From a virus, in the IMG/VR virus record IMGVR_UViG_3300032285_001690, positions 1 through 39,512 of that record: a DNA stretch of 39,512 bases; one strand, given 5' to 3'. Both the position numbers and the translations under genes were made by a program. A model generated the notes under the pieces. The model saw nothing but the letters and a program-made list of their open reading frames with translations, ran no database searches and was not told the DNA's origin. Shown here in pieces: positions 1-12,000 of this stretch. Numbering within the stretch: the stretch's first letter is position 1; each line of letters starts with the position of its first letter.

Positions 1-28
1 AGCGTATAAGCAAATTTTTGCCATACGT

Positions 29-36
29 GGAGAGGG
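29..36 (+). promoter_or_regulatory. Ribosome binding site of the giant fibre gene
   Basis: A purine run, GGAGAGGG, ends 6 nt before the ATG at 43. Together with the following AAACTAA it resembles the leader of the gene at 16883 (GAGGAAACTAAC before ATG), so the two fibre-region genes seem to share a leader type. No promoter is visible in the 42 bases before the gene; it probably lies off the left edge. Confidence 0.6.
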
Positions 37-42
37 AAACTA

Positions 43-3000
43 ATGGCTACTAATGACGATTTCATAGTCAAAAATGGCCTTGTGGTTCGTGCCGCAAGTT
101 CAACATATCAATCAACAAGCACTCAGACCGGCGCAATCATAACGCCCGGCGGCCTAGGTATAGGTCAAAACGCCTATGTGGGCGGAGAATTACACGCTAT
201 TAGTTCTGCTACATTTGTTTCAAATGTACAGATTGGCGATGTTACAAAAATACTTTCCACAGCAGTTAACACAGCAACAGTAACACCGGCTGGCAATGCT
301 TTGCAAGTTGCTGGCGGCATTTACGCACAGAATATTAATATCGGCGGCATCGGTTTAATCAAAGGCTCGCAGATCTTAACACAAGCTGATGGTTTCAAAG
401 GCGGTATCATTACCGAACCTTTAACGATCAGCACAACTACCCAATCCACAAGTACATATTCGGGAGCATTAACTTCTCCTGGTGGTATTGGTATTGGCGG
501 AAACTTAAACGTCGGCGGCTATGCACAAATCACAGGAACAACATACCTGTTTGGCGATGCATACGGCAACGGTCAACATCTATTAACAAATTTAGTAGCA
601 AGTCCTGGACCAGGCATTGCATCTAAAGTAATCCTTAACGGGTACACAGCAACAATCATTACCACTAACACTGGCGTATTGTCAGTAGTAGGTGACGGCA
701 CTATTGGAGTAAACACTTCAACTGGAAACGTTACATTAACTAACTTAGGTGTTACATACATCCAAGCTGGTCAAGACATTACAGTTGACTTTAATACTGG
801 TACCGTTACAGTTAGTGACAACAGTACATTCCAGTCAGTTTTATTACGTGGTAATAACACTGACCAAACAGTTAATATTAATAACGGTGCTATCAGTAAT
901 GACCCTACTCTAAACAATGCCTTAAACGTTCTAGGTAGTATTGGTGCAACACAATTAACAGTAGCCAACACCAGTTATATCGGTGGAGCTATCGTTGTTA
1001 CTACCAGCAACATTAATAGATATGTTGGTGGTATTATTACCAATACCTTACGTATTCAAAATACAACAAGCTCAATAAGCACTACAACAGGTGCTCTAGT
1101 TGTTGATGGTGGCGCTGGTATTGGTGAAAACGTAAACATCGGTGGTAGTTTATTTGTTCAAGGCGGCATAACTGTACTTGGTAGCTATACTACAGTTACT
1201 ATTAATTCAACACAAACAGTATTCACAGATCCTGTTATTGATCTAGGTTCTGGATATAACAATAGAGCATTGGCAATCAATGACGGATTAGATAGAGGTG
1301 TATTACTACACTACAATACTGGTTCAAATACTACGTTCGATAACCATGCGTTCTTTGGTCGTCAGGCAAGCACAGGTGATTTAGTTTATCTGACAGATAT
1401 TGTTCCTGGTGGAAACGAAGTCGTTCCAAATCCTTACGTAGGCGAGTGGGGAACATTCAAAACTGGTCAAATTATTTTAACAAGCCCAACTGCAAGTACA
1501 AGCACAACTTCCGGTGCGTTGACTGTAGTTGGTGGTATTGCTACTCGAGGCAATTTAAATGCTCAAGCAGTTTACGATGCAGGCAATCGTGTAGTTACTA
1601 ACGTTAATGTTACATCAACATTATATGCAGTTGGTAGTGCAGGATCCGGTATCGCTGTACAATCAACAGTTGTAACAGGGTCATACGTAACAGTTAACTT
1701 AACAAACACAGGTATCGTTGGATTAGCATTTTCAAATGGTATCTACATCGGTGGACCTGGTGGCGTAACAGCAACCAATGGAATGATGGTTGGTGTTCCG
1801 ACTATCTATAACAAAGGTGTCTTAACAGTTAGTACAACAGGTGACTTAGGTGTTGCTTGGGACGGCGAGTCGTTCTATACTGGAAATATTACTCTTAGCA
1901 ACTCATCTACACTACAAACAGTAACTACTCGTGGTAGCTCAACTACTAATATTGTTAAGATTTTAAATCAAACAACCAGCACAATCGACACCGCAACAAA
2001 TGCGTTACAAGTACTAGGTGGTATTAGTGCCAAAACAATATTAATTACAGACTCTGGTTATATCAACGGAGCTCAAATTGTTACTTCGTCAACAATTAAT
2101 AGTTTCTCTGGTGGTACGATTAATAATTCTCTGTACATTGCCAGCACACAAACATCAACAGGATCCACTACAGGTGCATTGCGTGTGGCAGGCGGTGTTG
2201 GTTTACAGACTACATTAAATGTTGGCGGAACAGCATCGTTCCTTAACACAACAGGAACAGCATTAAGTGTTTCAGGCAATGCGTTATTCAGCAGTACAAT
2301 TTATGTTAACACAGTATCTGCACTAACACTAGGTTTAGATCTAATCAGTATCGGCACTGGCACAGTTAACATTAACGGTATTGACATTCTACATTATGAT
2401 ACAGACATTTGGTATGTGTCTGACGTAGGTAATGACGCTAATGACGGACGTAGAACAGCGTCAGCTTTTAAAACAATTAAGAAAGCTCTAAGCGTTGCGT
2501 CGGCTGGACAGGTTGTTTATATCGAACCAGGTACATACACTGAAGTATTCCCTTTAACTATTCCAGCAGGTGTTACAGTCAAAGGCGCTGGCTTACGTGC
2601 AACTATCGTTCAACCGACCAGCGGCACAAATACACAAGATGCGTTCTTACTAAACGGTGAAACAACAATCACTGACTTTACAGTTACTGGATTCTACAAA
2701 CCAGGTTATGCATTAAAATTTGCTCCCGGCGCAAAGATTACAACTAAGAGTCCTTACGTTGAACGCTTCTCTGTAATCACTAAAGGTTCAGTGACCAGCG
2801 CCAGCGATCCATTTGGATTTAATCAAGGTGACGCTGGTAACGGCGCATACTTAGATGCCGCGGTACTAGATGCAACAAGTTTAGAACCAGCATTATTATT
2901 CAACGAAACAACATTTATTGTTCCTAATGCTACTGGTATCTTCATGACCAACGGCGCTCGTGCAGAATTGTTGAACGGCTTTACATATTTTGCCAGCACA

Positions 3001-6000
3001 TCAGTTAATGCACAGGCAGGCGCGACAGGTTTTGCTGGTTCTGGTAAGACAAGATTAAAACTTCAAGGCGTTACAGGCACGTTTGGCGTAGGTGACATTA
3101 TCACCTATAAAGATCCAAGCGGCAACATAAAAGCACAAGGTACTATTGCAAGTACTGACGGCACATACGTTTACCTAGCAGGTCCAGTTTGGGGATTTGA
3201 AACAATTACAGATCGTGCAGGCAAATCTGTTACTGCCTACGGTAACGCAAAACAAAGCACATCTCAAAAGAAATTTGGAACCAGTTCATTTGTAGGTGAT
3301 GGTTCTGGCGACTACTTAGAAGTACTCAGCGATAGCGATTTCCAATTTGGTAGTCTAGGTAGCTATACAGTTGAAGCATGGGTTTACTTAAACTCATTAG
3401 GCAAAGTACATCGCATTTTCTACAAAGGTTTAACAACCAGCTCAAATATGAGATTGCGTGTTACTACTGGTAATGTATTGCAAGCAGGCCACGGCAATGT
3501 ACAAATTACAGGTATAACATCACTTACAACCGGTCAATGGTATCATGTTGCTGTTGTTAGAAATGCAGATATAGGAACATTTAGAATTTACTTAAATGGT
3601 TCCGTTGAAGCATATACAACTTCAGTTACAGATAACGTTAACAATACAGATCCATTTAGCATTGGCGGTGAGTCATCGACTGCATCAGATAGCATTGATG
3701 GATATATTGACGACTTCCGTGTTAGCAATGTTGCACGTTATACTTCAGGAACATACACTCTTCCTACAGCAGAACAAACGTCTGACTCTGCAACAATATT
3801 GATGTTAAACTTCAATGGCGGTAATCTTTCAACTACATTTGTTGATTCTGCTAATGGTACACAAAACGTATATTCAAATGCGGCCGCAAGTGCTACACGT
3901 ATTGCTCTAGCTGACTATCATCAGTTTGGTGCAGAATTACGTTGTATTGGTTCTGCGGCAGTCTACGGTACACAAGGTGTTGTTGCTAACGGTACTGGCA
4001 CAGACTTAAAATTAATTGCGTTCAATATGAGTCATATTGGCGCAGGTAAAGACTTTTCAAATGACATTAGTCTTGTTGTACAATCAAACGAAGTTATTCA
4101 AACTAACGGCGGTCTTGTATATTTCCAAACAGTTGACCAAAGCGGTAACTTCCGTGTTGGTAACAGCTTCTTGATCAATGAACAAACAGGTAATGTAAGT
4201 TTTGGTAATGCTAACGTTAACTTATCTAGTTTAAATCAACTACAGATTACAGACGGCACACACTACGCTACTATATTGCCAACCAGCATTACAGTTGGTA
4301 ACCTGAGTCTTTCTGGTAATAGTTTATCTGCATTAAGTGGTGGAATTTCTATTACTCCGTCAAGCGGCATTACAACAATTAACAGTAGTGCAACAGTTGT
4401 TGGCGGCTTAACAATTAGCGGATCGTTTGCTGTTCCTGCATTAAATGATTCAACAAGCACAAATACTGGTGCTTTAACTGTTGGCGGTGGATTAGGAGTT
4501 GGCCTACAAGTACAAGCTGGTAGTACCATTACTACCTATAGTGCGGCCGGTTCAACAAGTTCTATATTAAACAATGCTGTAGCTGTTCCTAACGGTGGCA
4601 TTGGCGCACAAACATTATACCTAACAGGTAAAGGCTATTCAGGCGGTAACGAAATCGTTACAACTGCTACTATTGGTTCGAGCTTGGGTGGTCTTGTTCC
4701 TAACTCATTAAGAATTACAAGTCTTGCACAAAGCACCAGCACAACCACTGGCGCATTGATTGTAGACGGTGGCGTTGGTATCGGTGGCAATCTAACAATT
4801 GGTGGATCGTTAAATCTATTAGGTGGTGGATCAGTACTAACAAACGTTACTGCAACTACTGATGCATATATTGGTGCAAGCGTAACTAAGAGTGGCACAA
4901 CGGCAACAATTAACATTGTTAACTTAGGTGTACAAACAGTATCAGCAGGTTCTGGAATTTTCGTGTCAGGCAACACTGGCACGGTGACAATTAGCAATAC
5001 TGATACATTAGATACAGTACTTGCTCGTGGAAGTTCTACTTCTCAAATCATAACAATGAGCAATGTTAGCTATAGTACTTCGACTATAGCAGGCAATGCT
5101 TTACAAGTTACAGGCGGCATAGGTGCATCACACTTATATCTAAGTACAGACGGTTGGATAGCCGGAGCACAAATTGTTACTTCAAGTACAATTGGTTCAT
5201 TTGTTGGCGGCCAGGCAGTTACAAGTCCGTTGCAAATTACCAGCACAGCTACTTACGCATTGAACATTCAAAATGGTGGCGCTTACATCGGCGGTACCGT
5301 TGTTATTGGCGGTAGCTTACAAGTCGCAGGTACTGTTACTTCTATCAACAGCACAAGTGTTGATATTGGTAACAAAGTTATATTCTTAAGTACACTTAGC
5401 GGTGCTCCTATACAAACTGCTGGTGCAGGTATTGTTGTAGGTAAAGATGACGGTATTGAAAATGATCGTTGGGCGAGTTTATTGTTTGACGGTGGTTCAG
5501 GTCCCGCAGGCAATTGGATATCCAAGGCTGGTCTAAACCCATTTACTGATAGCTACTACGGAATTGGTAGTGTAGCATTACAATGGAACAGCGCATATAT
5601 TAAAACTATCAATGCAAGTTCTGTAATAACAACAAGTTCAGTATATAGCACAAGTACTATAGCAGGCAATGCTCTACAAGTCACAGGTGGTGTTGGCGCT
5701 AGAAGCATTTACCTAACCGACAAGAGTTATATCGGTCCTAACGAAATTATTACTACTGGTAACTTGGCAAACTATGCAGGTACATATGATGGTCAAACTC
5801 CATTACACTACCCTGTACAGATTGTAAACACAAGTACTTCAACATCTATCAATTCTGGTGCTCTGCAAGTGTCAGGCGGCGTTGGTATTGTAAATGATTT
5901 GTGGGTAGGCGGATCTGGACATTTTGGTAATAGATTGTATGTAACCAATACAGCAACCATTGGCTCTGGTGTACTATCAACAGCGCCGACTAATGGAAGT

Positions 6001-9000
6001 CTAGTAGTTACTGGCGGCGTTGGCGTACAAGGTAACATGATTGTTAACGGCACTATACAAGGCTATAGTGATTTATCGATTACTAATGATGTTACAGTTG
6101 GAAATAATCTAAACCTTACTGCTGGACTGTTGAATCTCAACAATACAGTTACAAACAATATTACTGCCGCTAATACACTAACCATAGCTACTAATTCCAA
6201 TGGTGATATTAATATCGGCAACAGTAACCAGAATATAAACATTTACCCTAACGGTCAAGTTTATATAGATGGCAACTTACAGGCATTTGGAACCATTTGG
6301 GCAAATACTAACTTAGCGGCTGTTAGTTCGTCTACTGGTGCGTTAAGAGCCTATGGCGGTATTAGTACACAGCAGTCTCTATATGTTTGGAATAATATCA
6401 CCCAAGCTGTTGGAAAATTACGTAATTTATATTCAACTCAAAGTAGTTTAACTTCTATTACTGGCAATGCTGTAGAAATAACATCTGGAGGTATAGGTGC
6501 CCAGACATTATACTTAGAGCAGGCTGGAACTATCGCCGGTGCATTGATTGTTACTACAGCAACTATCAATCAGTACTCTGGTGGTACAATTGGTAATACA
6601 CTGAACTTATCTAACACTACAAACTCACTAAGCACAACAACTGGTGCGCTAACAGTAGCAGGCGGTGTTGGTATTGGCAAAGATGTTAACGTCGGTGGTA
6701 GCCTATACTTACAAGGTGACTTGTATGTAGATGGCAATCGTACAATCGTTAACTCAAACGAAATTCAAACTGGCGACAAAGTTATCTACGTCAGTACAGG
6801 TGCGTTAACTGCAATATTAGCCAGCGGGTCTGGTCTAGCAGTTGGCAAGCCAGGCGCTGTAAGAGCAAGTTTATTATTTGACGGTGTAAGTAGCTGGAGC
6901 TCAAACGCAAGTATTAATCCAAGTGGTCAAGGAATTGGGTTAGGTACCGGAACAGGTGCCTGGAGTTATGGTTATTTCAATACTATCAAGATTATCGGTA
7001 ACAGCTCGTCAACAAATACATTAACTGGTAGCCTACAAGTTACTGGTGGTATTAGTGCAAGTGAAAACTTATATTTAGGTACAAACCGTACAAGTACATT
7101 AACAAATACCTACAACGCATTAACAACATTAGGTGGTGCTTATATTGGCGGCCAATTAACTGTTACTGGTCCAGATGCATGGGTAAATGGTAGCCCAGTT
7201 GTTACAGCAACCGATGCTAAACAGATTGCTTTCACAAATACTACTGATGCAACCAACACACAAACTGCGGCTGTTACAGTTGCAGGCGGTTTAGGTGTCG
7301 GCAGTACGTTGATTGTAGGTTATCAACAGTTCATTACAAGTTTATTAGAGTCAACTGCAACTGCTAACCAAAATGCATTAGTAGTGTCTGGTGGTATATA
7401 CTCAGATATGTTGATGGTCAACCAGATCGCAACAGTTAACGGTGGGGTAGTATTAACAACAGCAACTATTGGTAACTATGCGTTCAACGGCGGAACTATT
7501 ACAAAACAAGTTATCATTAATAGTTCTACACAAGCAACAAGTACTATTACTGGCGCATTCCAAGTAACGAATGGCGGAGCTGGTATCGGCGGCAACGTAT
7601 ACATTGGTGGCGAACTACGTGTTCAGGCTAACTCTTCAACTTTCAAAACAATTACAGCCGGAACAGCTACAATTACTACAGCTACAATTAGCTCAAGCAT
7701 ATTCAACACAGCAACTCAGGCAGGTAATGCTTTACAAGTCGTTGGTGGCGGTAGTTTTGGATACTTGCGTGTACAGAATCAAGCATGGGTCGGTGGCTAT
7801 CCTGTTATTACAGCGCAGAACATTAACAGTTACTCTGGTGGTACAATTAATAATCCGTTAGTTATCAACAACGGTACACAGGCCACATCGACAACTACTG
7901 GTGCCCTACAAGTTACTAACGGTGGCTTAGGTGTAGGCGGTAACATTTGGTCCGGTGGATATTACGAGTTTGTTGATCCGTTCAACATATCACCAACATA
8001 TGATGGTTACTTTGGTATCAACTCAACCTTAGATGCAGTTAACATTGGTTCTAATAATACTGCAATTCCGTTGGGAATTGTTCAAAACAAGATTGAAATT
8101 GCCCGTCATACAACTTATAACCCTAACGGATCTGCTCTAGGTGCAGTACTTGGTGTCGGCGTAACTGCTCCTCAGTATGGTATACACCTAGCAGGAAGTT
8201 CAGCAGGTACATGGGGCTGGATACAAACAGCCAACACAATGAGCAACCTAGTGAGTCTCAACAACACACTACATAGTTCATTATTTGGTGGCGATACATC
8301 TAAGATCGCAATGGCCGCGTTCTCAAGCGATAATGGTTCAACATTTGAACACTGGATCGCATCTGGTGGTACAAGTGCAGGTAGTCAAGTTCCATTAGTA
8401 TTTGCTGGTGGCGCATGGGATAATAATCTTGGCACTAACACAACAGTTGAGTGGGCAAGATTTACTGCTACTGGAAACTTTGCGGCTAAGAATAATATTA
8501 TTACAACAGCCGCAGGATTTAGTACTGCAACTATCGCCAGCAACGCAATGCAAGTCAGTGGCGGTGGTTGGTTTGGTAACTTAAATGTAACTGGTGCGGC
8601 GTGGGTAGGCAACAGTAAAGTTATCACAGCGGCTAATATTGGTAGCTATTCATTTAACGGCGGTACAATTACTACTCCGTTGTATGTAAACACAACTACA
8701 CAAGCAATAAGCAACTCGAGCGGTGCTATCCGTACAGCAGGCGGCATATCGGCAGTAGGTAACATCTACGCAGGCTTAAACTTCTACGGTAACTTAATTG
8801 CTACAAACGTAACAGCAACTACGATTAATTCAGCAGGTAGCCCATTAGGAATCAACGGAACTGTATCAATAAGCACGGCAACTGATCAAACAGGTGCAGG
8901 TACTGGGGCATTAGCAGTATCTGGTGGCGCAAGTATTACCAAGAGCCTGTATGTTGGAAGCAATTTAAGCAGTACATCAACAGTTGGTGGAAACGCAGTC

Positions 9001-12000
9001 CAGGTGGTTGGAGGCATTGGCGCTCAAACACTATACCTAACAGACAGCGGCTGGATTGGCACAGCACAGATTGTTACAAGTGCTAACATCAACAGCTTCT
9101 CTGGTGGTACAATTAACAATGCATTAACACTTGCTAACACAGCAGATGCAACAAGTACACAAACAGGTGCATTAGTTGTTACAGGTGGTGTTGGCATTGG
9201 CAAGAATCTATGGGTTGGCGGCAATGCAAACGTACTAGGTAGCATGTATCTAACAGGTGATTTGTATGTTGACGGAACACAAACATTTGTTAATAGTACA
9301 AACATCCAGACTGGCGACAAGGCAATTTATCTAAGTACAGCATCGGGTAATGCGGCTCTTGCAATTAACTCTGGTTTGTTTATTGGTAACACTACAGCAC
9401 CTTATGCTTCTATGGTGTTCGATGGTATTAATGCTTGGGTAAGTCAAGGAAATATTATTCCGTCTACATCGGGTGGTTGGAATCTTGGAAACAATACTAC
9501 ACCTTGGAATACATTATACAGTATAACTGGTAGATTCTCAGGGGCTGTTGAATCAACAACTACACAAACAGGAAGTTTACAAGTTGTTGGCGGCGCCGGC
9601 ATTGGTAAGAGTCTAACTGTTGGAAATACAGCAACAGTCCAAAGCACATTATACAACCTAACGAGCTCAACAGGTAACGCAATTTACACACCTGGCGGTA
9701 TTGGCGGTAAGTATCTAAGTATTGATACAAACGGTTATATCAATGGTAGTCCAATCGTCACAGTTGCTAACATCGGTGCTTATGCATACAACGGCGGATA
9801 TGTTGCAAATGCAATCGTTATTAATTCAACTACTAACGCTACAGCCGCTCTAAACACAGGTTCATTAGTAACCTATGGTGGTGCCGCAATTACTAAAGAT
9901 GTATATGTTGGTGGCACAGTTAATATTGCAAGTATTGCCGCAAATACAACTACTATTGCCAACAACGCATTAAGTGTTGCAGGTGGTATTGGTGCTAACA
10001 CATTATACATTGCTACAGCAGGTTACATTGGTACAAGCCCAATTATTACAGCGGCTAATATCAATAGCTTCTCTGGTGGTACAATTAATGCGGCCTTAAC
10101 AATTAACAATGCCACACAATCAATCAGCACAACAACTGGTGCATTGATTGTTACAAATGGCGGATTTGGCCTAGGCGGTAACATTTACACAGGCGGCTAT
10201 GCGGCTATTGGTGTAAACTACGGTAACGCAGGTACATTAGGTAACACAGCGACTGGTAGCTTACAAGTATTTGGTGGCGCTGGTATTAACGGCAACCTAA
10301 CAGTTGCAAGCCAAGGTTACTTTGGCGGTAACGTAGGTATTAATACTGCTCTTCCAGGACAAGCACTTGAAGTTAACGGTAACATCGTTGCTGGTGCTTA
10401 TAACAGTTCGCGTGTACAGATTACAAACGCAGGCGGTTCTCAGTCAATTTACGAAATTAAGTTAACTGAAGCAAGCCCACGTTGGCAGATCGGCCGTGAC
10501 TTGTTCAGTACAGATATATCCGGTATTGCGTTTATGAACGCTAACCAAACATTTGCCGCAGGCGGAGCAGGTGTTGGATCAATATCTGGTAGCAACGGTT
10601 ACTTAGGTTTCTACACAACTAACGGTACTAACCAAACACTGCGCGGAGTGATCGACGGTGGATCACAAGGTGGTAACTTAGGACTTGGCGTTTCAAGTAA
10701 CTTACAAGGTAAGATACATATCAACGGTGCTTCTGCAAGCGGTTATGGTATCTATGCTACAGGTAACAACGATCATATCATAAGATCAGGTGCAACAAAC
10801 TTATATACTGATTTACAAATCACTAGAACAGGTGTTGGATCAAACGCAGATTGGAGATTAGGTGTAGCGGGAGCCGCAAGTAACTTTATTCCTACTGCGG
10901 CCGCAGGCGATGCCGTAATGACTTACGGTAGCAATTTGATATTTGCTAATGCCGCTAACTATGAAATGGCTCGCTTTGGTAATGGTGCATTTACTATTGC
11001 AACGGCTACACAAGCAATCAGCACACAAAGCGGAAGTATTGTAACTTACGGTGGTGCTGGCATTGGTGGTAACTTGTTTGTTGGCGGAACAGCAAACATT
11101 ACAGGTACAACATATATCAGTTCTAACATTGCAAGTACTTCAACTATTGCAGGTAACGCATTACAAGTTACTGGCGGTATTGGCGCACAAAGCATTTACT
11201 TAACTAACAACAGCTGGATTAACGGTTATCAAATTGTTACAACACAAAACGTTGGTTCGTTCACTGGTGCGTTCAACGGCGGTACAATTACTAATCCGTT
11301 GTTTGTACAAAATTCAACCAATGCCGCAGGTACTGGTTCGGGAGCATTGTATACAACAGGTGGTATTGGTATAACCCAAGACTTGTATGTTGGCGGTCAA
11401 ACAACTCATGTAGGTATTACTAACCTAAGTGGTATTGTAACAGTTATCAATGCTACACAAGCAACAAGCACAACAACTGCCGCAGTAAAAATTACTAACG
11501 GTGGTTTAGGTGTTGGTGGTAACATTTGGACTGGTGGTAACATTAACTTTAATACATCAGTTAACAAGATTCGCTGGCAGACTACACAAATTGCAGTCGG
11601 CGATGATGGCGGTGCTGGTCAAGGTTCGATATTCTTTAACAGTAATAATGCCGGTTACCCATCGTCAACAAGTTCAGTACAAAGCGTAGTAATTGGTGCA
11701 TACGCTGGCCCAGCACTGAGTGGTGCTCAAACTACCTTAGTTGGTAACAATGCAGGTTACACGCTAACCAGTGGTGCAGGAAACACATTAATTGGTTTCA
11801 ACGCAGGTAATTTAATTGCCGCGGGTACATATAATACCTACGTAGGTAATAATGCAGGCGCTGGTAACAATTCAACATTGAGCGCAGGTGTTGGTGTTGG
11901 TTATCAAGCTCTACAAGTTGCTACAGGAAACCAAAACGTTGCGTTAGGCTATCAAGCAGGTAAGGCAATTACCAGCGGTGCATACAACGTTGTAATTGGT

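Noticed and set aside
4263-9656. Several antisense open frames of 70-120 codons inside the giant fibre gene (for example 4635-4997, 9024-9320)
   Set aside because: They read Pro/Val/Thr-rich strings that are the mirror of the Gly/Thr/Asn-rich repeats, have no ribosome binding sites, and repeat wherever the repeats do.
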